Assembly (NCBI GenBank): GCA_022393335.1
Contig: JAJEKB010021088.1
Span: forward strand, 885,902-949,901
DNA: 64,000 nucleotides
From: Macrotrachela quadricornifera
Taxonomy: Eukaryota > Rotifera > Eurotatoria > Philodinida > Philodinidae
Direction: 5' to 3'
In this document: in pieces, positions 1 through 11,096 of the stretch
Layout: every line of letters starts with the position of its first letter
Numbering within the stretch: position 1 is the first letter of the stretch
Made by a program: the position numbers and the translations under genes
The notes under the pieces: generated by a model
The model's input: the letters and a program-made list of their open reading frames with translations, nothing else
What the model was told of the DNA's origin: nothing
The model's database searches: none

Positions 1-302
1 TGATCGATTGGATTTATAATTGACTTTGTTGTTTTCATTTAATTGCTAATTAATAAATAATTGCGTTCAACTTCTTTTTGTTACGCTTCTATTCTATTTG
101 CGCGTGCACGCGTAACCAGATATACTTTGGATTAGGATGCCACAATGATCTTATACTATAGTTTCCTCTGTTACACATTTAATCAAAACTCTTTTATTAT
201 CATAAAAGACCCCTTGAAATTCTGTACAAAAGATACAGATTAAGATATACGAAAAGCTGCAAAAATGAACATATTAGACATAATGAATGATCACTCTTTA
301 CT

Positions 303-880
303 TTGACCTGTTAAAAAAACTAAACATACGAAAAGATGCAACGTGAGAACTCTACAGTTTACGTAACACCGTGTATTTTATAATTCACTTTTTTGTTTCC
401 AAAATGAGCCAAATATTCAGCGATCAAATGTGACTTTGCTAAAATAGTCCATTTCTCTTGGTACAAGATGGATACGTTCCTTTCTTATTTCATTCTTTTA
501 TAATTGTTCGTTGTAAAGTGTGAAGCTTTTCACGCTATATCTTTTGATACGTTTTGTTTTGTTAATGGGGCGAAATGATAAAAAATAGGATGCAAAGCAC
601 AGTCATTCATGATGTCTAGTCCATTATTTTGTACAGCTTTTTGTATATCTTTATATATTTTTTTTTTCAAATGTATCTGAAATTGTTTTTTATTTTAACC
701 ATATACAATTTTGTGCAGAATTTCAAGAAGTATCTTTTGAGAAAAACAAGTGTTTTGATCAAAGGCATAATAGAGGAGAAATTTCAAAAATATTAACAGT
801 GCATTTCTTTATAGGACATCTGTTACTATGTCCTAAGTATTTTTTTTCTCGGTACGAGACATAAGAATCTTTTTATAAAC
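303..880. repeat. Dispersed ~550-bp repeat, copy 1
   Basis: This stretch is similar to 41422-41990 over most of its length. Both copies begin with an imperfect inverted repeat carrying a GATGCAACGTGAGAACTC-type motif (here at about 331-356, inverted at about 524-545). A shared tail follows, with an AATTTCAAG..TATCTTTT block and an AATAGAG-AGAAAT block. The inverted-repeat part also appears inside the long terminal repeats of the element at 18505-19474. It is probably a non-autonomous DNA transposon that carries extra sequence beyond its inverted repeat. Ends are approximate because the copy is diverged. Confidence 0.6.
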
Positions 881-2310
881 ATTATCTTTTGATTGTTATA
901 CTATTCTGAATAAGCATTATAATTTCTATGAAATAACTCATTCGTGTAATATTTAAGTATGCTAATCAATTTTGTGCTTGTTCAAACCAAGAGGAATTAT
1001 GTATATAATGTTCTATTAAATCATTTTTTCTATTTTTAAAACCATCTAATTGATAACCTGTATCTTTTTATTCATATATGATAAGATAAAATCATCATTC
1101 AATACATTAATGTTTTATTTCTTCATCAAGAACACCATTGAATACTTCTGATGTAATAGCTAAGACAAAATTTGTTTTTAAAGAATCAATTGATTGATAT
1201 TTATTTAATATTGAAGGTGAATTATAATCAAATATCTGTTCTAAGAGAATATTCTATTGATATTTTTAATGATAGATATTGTTTACTTATATATAGATGT
1301 AAACATTTTCAACTAATCATCGTAATTTATTTACAATCAATAAAATTATATATGTTATTTGGTAGTGTTTTTATATGGATCATAAAAGAACTTGTCTGCA
1401 ACTATATCATCATAAATGAATAAATTATCATTCATTAAATTCATCAAATAGATTTAATAAGATTTTTTTTCTACTTGAAAAGTTTAATTTTTTTTTTCTT
1501 GTCTCACCTACTCATTCTTTTTTTATAATGAGCTTAACATGTCTGTACTAATATCTGTCGGTTTCAATTTAATCATGTTCAGAAAATTATTTATATTTAC
1601 TGTCATTCCCATCATTTTTTCTGAATACTAAAAATTAATGTTTGATTTTGATATGATTTATAAGTTTGTCAGACTTTGTCTAGGAAAGCTTAACTATAAA
1701 AAGAATAGAAAATATGTTGTATTTGTAGTTTTTTGTTTGTTGAAAAGGAAATGAATTTATGATTATCTATAATGCTTTTAAGTATAAAAGCATGCTGTCG
1801 CATTCATTTGTGTATGGTTTAAAATAGATGACATCAGGTCAAAATCTAATAACAAAAATGTGACATATAGATCATGTTAATATGACATTTATTTATCTAT
1901 TGAATTTTTTTTTCTCAGTATATTTTGATCTATAAAAGCACTTAGAAATTACGAGAAGCTTTTCATTTTTTCTACACGATATTTGAATGTAGATTGCACT
2001 TTTTCTCATTTATCATTATATGAATTTAATCCATAATTTCCTTCGTATTCACATATATTGTTAACATTCCTTACTAAGCGTTTACATAATTAGCATACAA
2101 TGATATCGAATAATCTTAAATTAATTATATAAATTGCGTTTGATATTAATCTAGATTTTTATAATCTCATATATTATCGATTTATGACTTATTGTAATTA
2201 GAATCTTATTGACGATATAAATCTACTTCTATCGTACTTTATATTTTAATTCCATAAAAATTTTTCCAGAAGCTTCTTTCTTTTACTAATATTCATACCT
2301 AATACTTCAT
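881..2310. other. Intergenic AT-rich DNA
   Basis: No convincing coding region, RNA gene or repeat was seen. The open frame at 1172-1423 has unstructured hydrophobic composition and no splice-supported neighbours, so it is probably chance in AT-rich DNA. The 3' part is presumably the promoter side of the gene starting at 2334. Confidence 0.5.
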
Positions 2311-2325
2311 TTTTTTTTGTTCTAG
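2311..2325 (+). promoter_or_regulatory. Splice acceptor just before the ATG
   Basis: A pyrimidine tract ending in TTCTAG lies 8 bases upstream of the ATG at 2334. This fits either a 5'-UTR intron or a spliced-leader trans-splicing site; trans-splicing is known in bdelloid rotifers. The sequence cannot separate the two options. Confidence 0.45.
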
Positions 2326-2333
2326 ATTTCAAA

Positions 2334-3764
2334 ATGACATCAAATTTTCTCAATGAAATGAAAACAACCTATCGTTTATCTGATATATGGTCGGAATCAT
2401 TACAAATTCTCCCATCAATAATACAAGATTATGAACAAATTCCACTTGTATCATTAGAAGAATCAATTCAACCAATAAAATCTTTAATACCTGATATTGA
2501 ACGTATGATATGGATTGTTAAACAACATTGTCAACAAATTGAAAATGATCTTACATTTAATGAATCAGCATCAATTATGCTTTATTCAATGGAATGGTTA
2601 CCAATAGAAAAATCATTTTATTATTTATTTAAACAAACACTTTGTTTAAATAATCGAGATTTATTTAAACCATGGTTACTTTATTTTAAATTATTATTAA
2701 TATCATATTTAAAAATTTCAAATGAAAATCATTCAATAGTTTATCATGGTATAGAAATGAATTTAAGTACAAAATATTTTAAAGGTAAAAATTGTATATG
2801 GTGGGGATTTTTATCATGTACAACATCAAAAGAATATTTATCAAATTTTCTTAATAAAAAATCAATAAAAACATTATTTAAAATTGAATGTCAAACAGGT
2901 AAAGATATTCATCAACATACATTTTATCCTGAACAAAAAGAAATATTATTTTTACCTGGAAGACAATTTCAAATAATTAATAATTATCAAGAAAATAAAT
3001 ATCTTTATATAATACATTTAAAAGAAATTCAACCATATATATCATTTCCAAAATATATATCATCAATATATACAATAACAAAAAAAAAATATTCTATATG
3101 TGAATATATTAATCCAAAATTAGAATATTTTATTGATCATTTTAAATCACATAATGAAATAAAATTATTTAAATTAAAATTAAATGATAATGATATGGAA
3201 ATTGTTGGTAAACAAGCAATTAATAATAAAAATTGTACAGAATTATTATTAAATGATAATCAAATAACATGTAAAGGTATATTAATTCTTGCATCAAAAT
3301 TATATAATAATACAAAATTAAAAAAATTAGTTTTAGCAAATAATTTTATTGGTGATTTAGGTGTAAAATATTTATCAGAATTACTTGCAGCAAATCATAC
3401 AAATCTTAAAATACTTGATATATCATCAAATAATATTACAGATAAAGGTATTTATTATATATCTGATATGCTTAAAACAAATAAATTTTTAACATCATTA
3501 TGGTTAAATGGTAATGAAATAACTGATAATGGTGTTCAATATTTAATGAATTCACTTATTTCTTTTAATACAATTTTAAAATTTTTACGTTTATCATCAG
3601 ATCAAACAATAAGTGATACAAGTATTGATTCAATTATTAATATGCTTAAAAATAATCAAACATTAACGTATTTAGATATTCAACGATGTAATATTTCTTT
3701 AAATGGAAAAAAATTAATTGAAGATACAGTTAAATTAAAAAAAAATTTCTTTTTAAATATTTAG
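2334..3764 (+). CDS. ADP-ribosyltransferase-fold protein with C-terminal leucine-rich repeats
   Basis: Single-exon gene, 476 aa. Residues about 80-235 resemble animal arginine mono-ADP-ribosyltransferases (ART fold), which move ADP-ribose from NAD to protein side chains. Core signatures are visible but altered. The first-strand motif normally ending YRG reads YHG (H138). The STS-type motif is FLSCTTS (159-165). The ExE loop reads EQKEIL (200-205), which aligns best as Q-x-E. Residues about 297-465 are ribonuclease-inhibitor-type leucine-rich repeats with recurring L..L.L..N.I...G units, probably for ligand or partner binding. No signal peptide or membrane segment is evident, so it is probably cytosolic. 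ART plus LRR is a combination I associate with bdelloids. The loss of the Arg and of the first Glu suggests changed specificity or loss of activity. The ATG sits just after a splice acceptor. Confidence 0.8.
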   Translation: MTSNFLNEMKTTYRLSDIWSESLQILPSIIQDYEQIPLVSLEESIQPIKSLIPDIERMIWIVKQHCQQIENDLTFNESASIMLYSMEWLPIEKSFYYLFKQTLCLNNRDLFKPWLLYFKLLLISYLKISNENHSIVYHGIEMNLSTKYFKGKNCIWWGFLSCTTSKEYLSNFLNKKSIKTLFKIECQTGKDIHQHTFYPEQKEILFLPGRQFQIINNYQENKYLYIIHLKEIQPYISFPKYISSIYTITKKKYSICEYINPKLEYFIDHFKSHNEIKLFKLKLNDNDMEIVGKQAINNKNCTELLLNDNQITCKGILILASKLYNNTKLKKLVLANNFIGDLGVKYLSELLAANHTNLKILDISSNNITDKGIYYISDMLKTNKFLTSLWLNGNEITDNGVQYLMNSLISFNTILKFLRLSSDQTISDTSIDSIINMLKNNQTLTYLDIQRCNISLNGKKLIEDTVKLKKNFFLNI

Positions 3765-4387
3765 ATTAATTTAAAGACAAAAAAACTAAATTTTTTCTTT
3801 TTGCTTTATTCATTTATTTTTGAATATTAAATAAAGAAAAAAAGGATTTCTAATCAAAATAATTCTCTTCTAAAGCGAGCCTTAAACAATACTTTATTTT
3901 GTTTTAAAAGTCTCGAAATAAGAGTCAATTTTTCATTGATCAGTTTTTTAAAATCGATTCTTAAGCTGAGAAAAGTGAAATTGACTGTGGTCGAATAAGA
4001 ATTTTTCTATGTCATAAAAATGCTGTGCAATGAAAAGTCTTGTATTATGACAATGTTTAGATCGATTCTTCTGAAAGTCAAAAATAGCCTATGAACCAGT
4101 AGAATATCCGGTCTAGTATGACCTATAGAGCTGGAATTTTTACTATAAATACATCTTAAATAATAATTCTATCTATCTAAAATTATATTTGTTATTTCTA
4201 ACAGCCAATGTTATTATCTTGTTAAAATTTCACAATATTTGAATTTCTTTTCAAGAATGAGTCATTCGTATCAAAATACAAAAACAATATAACACATTTT
4301 TCTTTTTCTTCCTTTGGTATACGTTAAAGTTCTGAGAAGAAAAGAAAACATTGACCTTCATTCAATTGTATGTTTTTATATTTACAT

Positions 4388-5275
4388 ATGGCATCAAAAA
4401 AAACTAAAACAGATGTTTTAATAAAACAAACTACTGCTTTAACATTAAATCAAAATAATGATACAAGTACACAAACATCCAATTTTTATGCAAATCGAAA
4501 AGAAAAAGATAAAATTAATTTTGCTCGTCTTGAAAAAGGTCTTCTCTTATTTATTTATATTTATGAAACATCAAAAAATACATTAAAATCTGAAATATCA
4601 CTTTGGGAACATCGTCTTTGTTATTATATGATTAAAGATGGAAAATGTAATAAATCATCTGATCAATGTCATCATGAACATCAAACAATATATCGACAAA
4701 CAAATCTTTGTTCATTTTGGTATATTAATAATTCATGTACATTTGGTACAAAATGTAAAAATTCTCATCAATTTGATGAAATATTAAAATATCATCATTA
4801 TATTCGTACAGAAATAGAAGTTAATGTATATAAACTTATTCGATTTATTCGAAATTTTGCTGGACATTATATTGATTCAGTAATTAATGATCGAAATGAT
4901 CAACAAAATTTATATAAAGATATAATTATTACAATGGTTCATTTAGTACATTTTTTAAGTCTTAAAAATTCGAATTCAATTGAACATTTAAATTTATTTC
5001 TTGAAGCAACAACAATAAATCAATTAATTTCAGAAACAGATCTTCTTATTGAACTTGATAAATCATATGATATTCCAGAAATATTTTTTGATTTTAATAT
5101 GAATTTTCATACATATTGGTATCGACATGATGGAAATAAACAATGTATTAATTTTAATCAATTATCATCGGAATTTATTACATTTTTTAATAATATATTT
5201 ACTGAATACTATGAAGGACGTCTTAAATCACGTGGTGCAACAGCACCTTGGCGTGATCATGTAAAGAAGACCTAA
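4388..5275 (+). CDS. Tandem CCCH zinc-finger protein
   Basis: 295 aa counted from the ATG at 4388. An in-frame ATG six codons upstream at 4370 is possible, but MASKK is the more typical start. Two CCCH fingers are clear. The first has C78, C87, C94 and H98 (spacing 8-6-3). The second has C108, C117, C123 and H127 (spacing 8-5-3, the canonical form). Such fingers usually bind single-stranded RNA, often AU-rich, in mRNA decay or processing. The rest (about 130-295) looks helical with no recognised domain. It lies between the ART-LRR gene and the MLLE-domain gene on the same strand. An RNA-binding role is inferred from the fingers only; target and location are unknown. No intron is needed. Confidence 0.75.
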   Translation: MASKKTKTDVLIKQTTALTLNQNNDTSTQTSNFYANRKEKDKINFARLEKGLLLFIYIYETSKNTLKSEISLWEHRLCYYMIKDGKCNKSSDQCHHEHQTIYRQTNLCSFWYINNSCTFGTKCKNSHQFDEILKYHHYIRTEIEVNVYKLIRFIRNFAGHYIDSVINDRNDQQNLYKDIIITMVHLVHFLSLKNSNSIEHLNLFLEATTINQLISETDLLIELDKSYDIPEIFFDFNMNFHTYWYRHDGNKQCINFNQLSSEFITFFNNIFTEYYEGRLKSRGATAPWRDHVKKT

Positions 5276-5741
5276 TCGAAATGAATATTATAATTATTAT
5301 CTTAATAAGATCATCTCCTTCGATAAACTATGATAAATTCTTTGACATTTATTTATATATTACATTTCATAAACTCTTAGAACTGTTCTATTTATTATGC
5401 GAATCTTATTACATTAAATTCTAATTTTATATATTTATTCAGATGTTTTTTTAGAGAAAAAGGATTTTTTTTCTCTTTTTTCTACATGAAAAAACAATTG
5501 TGATTATTTTGAATATAAAAGTAACACAGATGTGCATTTTTTTCTTCTTTCTACAGTGTTTTGTTTTGTTTTGTTCTATAATAATACTACAAATATAACA
5601 AAAAAGACACCATGTGAATACACGTGATTTTTATATTTAACAAACATAAAAAGAAAAGAAACAGACTATTGTCACTTTCGACATTTATTTTATTATAACA
5701 ACCCAGACATAAACAAAATTATTACATTACTATTTATCAAT

Positions 5742-6571
5742 ATGACAACAAGTATTAATAAAAAAAATGAACAAGATGATAATAATATTATAGATCTTCA
5801 AAATTTACTTAAATATGATGATCATGTTGTTTTTACTTATATAAATCAATGGGAAAAACATTCTATTGGAAAAATTCAATTAGCTGCTGAACAAGCACGA
5901 AATGATCTTATAGAAATATTTCAAACAAAAAATTTACGTTTAATTAATTTAATAAATCAATTAAATGATGATATTAAAAAAAATCAACATATAGAAATAA
6001 ATTTAAATAAATTATATGAACAATTTATTACACTTCGACAAGATTTAACAAATTTTTTTTCATATGTTCATTTAGAACATGATCATAATCAATTACCTAT
6101 TCATTTAATTAAACTTAATTATAAAAATAATGATTCTACAACACAAATTGATAATAATACAGTAAAAATTCAAAGATAAGTATTTAATGTTGTTTTTTTT
6201 TTGTTTTAAATAATAGGACGACAATATTATTAATATACCTGGTACTACAATTTTAACATCAAGTATACTTAACAATGCAACACCTTATGATCAACAACAA
6301 ATGTTAGGTGAACGTCTTTTTGTACTTGTTCAACAAATAGAACCAAAATTAACTGCAAAAATTACTGGAATGTTTCTTGAATTAGATAAAAAATATATTT
6401 TATTATTAATCAAATCGAATAAACTACTCAAAAAAAAAGTTTGTATTAATAGAAAAAAAAAAATGTTAGAAGATTGAATATAAAGAATTATTTGATTTAG
6501 TTTAGGTGAAAGAGGCAATTGAAATATTTCAAGCTTATCAATATAGACAACGTAATGTAATCAAATTATGA
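5742..6571 (+). CDS. Coiled-coil protein with C-terminal PABC/MLLE domain
   Basis: Three exons: 5742-6161, 6217-6438 and 6506-6571. Both introns (55 and 67 bp) are GT-AG and phase 0, giving 235 aa. Residues about 20-115 form a helical coiled coil of the QWE..SI.KIQ..AE..R type seen in TRIM-like rotifer proteins. Residues about 165-232 form an MLLE (PABC) domain: it has YDQQQMLGERLF, the signature KITGMFLELD (188-197, with one Leu replaced by Phe) and the closing helix VKEAIEIFQAYQ. In poly(A)-binding protein this domain captures PAM2 peptides of translation and deadenylation factors. No RRM domains precede it, so this is not PABP itself. An unspliced reading stops at 6177 and loses the MLLE domain. 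It follows a CCCH gene on the same strand. Function is inferred: probably an adaptor for PAM2-containing RNA factors. Confidence 0.75.
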
Positions 6572-7226
6572 TTATCGAATTTATTATTATTATTAAACAA
6601 AGATCTTTTAATACAAGTTTTCTTTTTATCAATGAAAATTCAAATATGGGAAAAATAACCGACTTTTAAATTTTTGTATCATTATATTCAAGAGTTAAAA
6701 TCTTTATTTAAAAGATAATATTAGTCTGGATATCACTTTAATTATTATCAGAATCATACCGAACAAAAACAAATAAGAAAATACACTTTTCGCGTTTCAA
6801 TATCTGAAAAACACTCATGTCTAAAATTTAATTTCAATGAAGAAAAGTATTCACCACACAATGTGTTTAGTGTCATCATTTTCTCTTAGAACTTATATGA
6901 AAGACTGAAAATATCGATAAACAGACTAGATTAAATATGAAATTCTAATAAAAATGAGAAAGATGAAAATAATTTATTCTTAAAACTCGATTTATCATTA
7001 AACTTAGCTATTCTAAAATAATGTGCATATTGTCACATTATTCGAATTATATCTTGATCTACTTTAACAAGATCGAATATTTTTTCGCATTATTAGGTTT
7101 AGTTACATCTAAATACCTGAAAATTCAAACATCTAACTAACCGAACATCAATCATCGATAGTATTTTAAAATTTGTTAGTTTAGTGATGAGATCTTTAAT
7201 TTGACCCGATCATATAAAATCTTATC
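6572..7226. other. Intergenic DNA
   Basis: Nothing recognisable was seen here apart from AT-rich sequence between the MLLE gene and the foldback repeat. Confidence 0.5.
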
Positions 7227-7503
7227 ACATTGGTGAAGTTAGCGGGAGATTCAGTTTTTTCCAACGAACATACTCTATCCAATGGTATATTCAGATCTTC
7301 GATAGCTCAAACTATGATTTTTGGCAGATCGATTGCGTTAGAAAAAAATCTGAAAATCATAGTTTGAGCTATTGAAGATCTGAGTATATCAATGGATAGA
7401 GCCCGTCGAGTTGTACAAGACACACTGATGAGCTGCTTTGGTACAGGCTAATATACGAATGTTTGCTGAAAAAACTCGAATCTGCCGCTAACTTCATCAA
7501 TGT
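7227..7503. repeat. Imperfect foldback (MITE-like) repeat
   Basis: Two nested pairs of inverted arms are visible: about 7227-7270 with 7463-7503 (TTGRTGAAGTTAGCGG type), and about 7273-7322 with 7351-7401 (GATAGCTCAAACTATGATT type). The whole unit could fold into one long hairpin of about 277 bp. It has no coding capacity. It is probably a small non-autonomous DNA transposon. A target duplication was not clear. Confidence 0.65.
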
Positions 7504-10352
7504 AAAAAAGCTTTCTGGACTAGATGCTCACCAGTTAAAATGTATTTCACACCACGTGCCAAATCACATTCTCATAGAGCTGAAACCAAAAACTTATTTT
7601 TATCTAAACAAATTTCCATAATTCAAGATTTGTCTTGTCAACAATAATCAAACCTATTTCTACGAAACTGAAAGGAAATTTTTTCATCATGTATACTTTT
7701 CAATCCACTAATATCGACTTGACATTATTGAATGAAATTCTACTTTGAAAAAGTTTGAAAAAATCGAACTTTTCTTTCTACCCATGAATTTTCATCAATC
7801 AACATTCATTTTACATCTCACATGAGATTCTATTGTCAAGCAGTTAAAAGATAAAATTTTGTTTTTTTTTTATTTCTCATTGATTAAAAATCTACTTTAG
7901 TTCAATCCAGAGAAAAAAGAGTTTTTCATAAGTATCGATAAAGGCTGAGATTAAGTTAAGGTTTTTTTTTTGTTCGTAGTTCTTGACGGAAATGAGTATG
8001 ATGGATATGGAGACATTGTATAGAAAGGAATCAGTTGGAATTTTATAGAAATTTTTGGTTGGAACTGAGTCGGAACAAAGTGAAAAGGAGTCTTTTGGAA
8101 GCCATTTTGTATCCAATCGTTTCCGTTGTAGTTCGCTGGATGTAAATTTGAAAGGAATGTGTTGGAGTTTTTATCGAACATTTTCTACCCCCTTCCGGTG
8201 GAATATTATGCGGAAGGTTGCGGAAAAATCCAAAGAAATCTGGCGAGGGAATACTGCTTCTATGAAAATATCGGAATGTCCCAGAACCGACTGGTTTCAG
8301 ACCGTATTTTTTGGCCTGGGTATGTTGAAGAAATCTTCGTAGTATTTAATAGATTTCAGTTTACATTCATTTCTACAATCTATCAAACATTTTTGGTAGA
8401 ATTTTAATACATTGATAAGAAGAATAAAGAAATGTTCTTGTTTCATAAGTAGCTTTAGTTAGTTGTTAGAGAGTAGCGACCTTTGAATCATTGATTTTGA
8501 ATAGAGTCTTATAAGTCAATCGATGATAAATAACATTTGTTAGTAAAGTTAGGTTCACTCACAGCTGTAATGTATGACAATGTATACCTCATTGTTTTTA
8601 GATAAATATAACTAATGCAAATGAAAGTATTGTATCTTACCAAGAAAAAAATTAAGACAGGTAGAAAGCAAGAAGAACGCTCTACGACATTTGACTGCCT
8701 AATAACTAAATCTATTATTTGATGTTGTAAAATATTTTCTAAAAGAAAATATTATTTGAACTAAAGTGATAATAGACATTTCTTTTATACAACTATAAAA
8801 AGAAGCAAATGTTTTTGACATCAATAAGACATTATCATTAGTGCTTAGAAAGAAATATATATATGCATAATACAATAAATACTATTGTCCATTCCCTAAT
8901 ATAGTGTCCGCCACTGTTTTTTAAATAATTCAGGAAAGAAAGACAAATCATTTAAAAACCAATTACTTTTGCAAAACATTGTAAAGAATACAAAAAAAAC
9001 TACCTGTCATTCCAGTGAAATTTTTAATTTTAAGATGTGATTTAGATAGAAAGACTTCAGATTTATACTTCATTTTGTAGAAATAATTGATTTTAGAATG
9101 ATTTCTTCTTATATAATATCAGAGAAAAAATTGTCCTGATATCTTCTCTTTTGATTAGTGAAAATCGCAGTTCTCTACTCCTTTCCATTTGTGAATTGTT
9201 TAAAAAATAGTAGAGAGGAATATGTTGTGAAACGGATAATAGTTTTCTTTTTATTTTGAATACTGTAGGAAAAAAAAGAAAATAGTGCATATGGTATTAC
9301 ATATATATCTTCAGTTAAAAATATCGATGATGAGGTTTTGATGACATGAAAAGCTTTGTTTCTTTCTATAGTATAATAAAAAAGATACCTATTATCAATT
9401 TTTTCAAATATTCTTTTTATGTGTTTTTCACGTAAGTGTTGTTTGTTTTTACGTACGCACTCTTTACTTACATTTTATTAGTTTCATTTGTAAGATTTGT
9501 ATTAAAATAGATATTGAGAAAAATATCATCATTGACAATATTCTATAGAATAGTATTGTCCTTGCTGAATCGAATCTAAGTATTTCATTGAAGAATCAAT
9601 ATGTTATTATTTCAATGACAATAGAATACAAAAAAGTTTATTCTGATACTTGTCTGCTGTTTAGTAGGTGTGGAATTATAAATATCATAATCGATTTATA
9701 CTAATTATCATATATTTCAATAATAATAAATGAAAAATGTGATGAGTATTCAATTTTTAAAACATGTAGTTTATTTGCAAAATTTACTCGACTTAAGACT
9801 ACTCAACAATAAGGAGATTGTAGATTGAGTTATATTTCAGATGTAAACTTGTCATTCTCTCATAATTTCGTCAGGTTTTTCTGATTAAGATCAGCGTATA
9901 AAATCATAATTTGGAGAATAATTTTCTTCCTAATTTTTCTCGTTCTGAGAAAAGTTGTGGTGTGAATCTAACAAAAGATGAGTAACTCGTAGCGTAATTC
10001 ATGTGCGAAAGTCAGAAAAAGTGTCGAAAGTGGCTAGACCTATGCTAGAATCTTGTCAGATTTGATGGTATTTCTTTAGCACGACAGCTTTCAACAGTAT
10101 GAAGTCATAAGTTGAAGATTTCTGCTTATTAGGTACCGATACAATAGAGAACAGGAAGAGGAAGCAACTAGAGAAACATGAAATAAAGAATACGAGCATG
10201 CAGTATTTATCGATAAGACATGATGGTGTGATAGCAAAGGGAACGAAAAGTAAGATAAACGATAGTGTGTTATCATTTTCCTCCATCAACCGTTTTGCTC
10301 TGGTGTATAACGATATCAGATATGAAGTGAAGAATTCTGAGTGTTCTATAGA
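7504..10352. other. Long intergenic region without a supported gene
   Basis: Several short open frames occur here (for example 8055-8342, 8159-8407 and 9093-9290). They overlap in different frames, have no domain signature and lack splice-supported extensions. A GTGTCCGCCACTG end near 8906-8918 resembles the end of the hAT MITE at 10361, but its partner end was not found. Confidence 0.45.
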
Positions 10353-10360
10353 CTGATGAA

Positions 10361-10536
10361 CAGTAGTAGATCTAGGATTTTGGAAAGGGGAGGGAAACAA
10401 TCATAGGCAAAAGTCATTACTTAAGGCTCATTCGAGATAGTACGTGTTTGATTTTTGCTGGAAAAAATCGAAAACATTTTCTTGAAAGGGAGCGATAACT
10501 CTGTCACCCCCTTCCGCTTTCCTAAATCCGCCACTG
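10361..10536. mobile_element. hAT-type MITE with 8-bp target duplication
   Basis: The element is 176 bp. Its left end begins CAGTAGTAGATCTAGG and its right end, read inverted, begins CAGTGGCGGATTTAGG, a typical hAT terminus. It is flanked by a perfect 8-bp direct repeat, CTGATGAA, at 10353-10360 and 10537-10544. There is no coding capacity; it would have been moved by a hAT transposase supplied elsewhere. The exact target duplication suggests fairly recent insertion although the arms have diverged. Confidence 0.8.
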
Positions 10537-11096
10537 CTGATGAACAATGAGTAGACATGGTGTCGATAAGATATGATCTAACTTTTAATCCAAAATTGGC
10601 TATACAAGTAGTAGAGAGTGAAATTATCATATTCGTAGCAATGATATATCATTTTAACTTGTTAATTACTGAGAAGTAAATTAAATGAAAATAACTTTTA
10701 ATTATAGAAAATAGGTCAATACTTGATTTATACATGTATAAAATATGAAAGTAAAAGAAATGAAAAGAAAATATTTTATTTATTTCTGTAACATGTGAGA
10801 AACTATTAATTTTCATAATTTTCTATCTTAATTTAATAGAACTCAAACAATAATTCTTGGATAAAATATTGAATTTAACATATCGATATTATTGCTTTCG
10901 TTTTATAAGATAAAGTAATGAGACAGAATGAATTAAATATAGTTGACATGAGTAAATCTTTTATTTATCAAAATAATGGAATAATATCTTTTAATTTGAA
11001 AATAAAAAATAAATCATATTTATTGAGAATTAACGACTTTGTCGAATTTAAAAAAAAAAAGGAAAAAAGTAAGAAATTGATTATATTTGAATATTT

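Noticed and set aside
1172..1423. Open frame of 83 codons
   Set aside because: Low-complexity hydrophobic composition, no domain, no splice context; expected by chance in AT-rich DNA.
7892..8407. Four overlapping open frames on both strands
   Set aside because: They overlap each other in different frames with no domain signature; no single one is favoured.
10056..10630. Minus-strand open frames of 61-114 codons
   Set aside because: They run across the hAT MITE at 10361-10536 and carry no recognisable domain.
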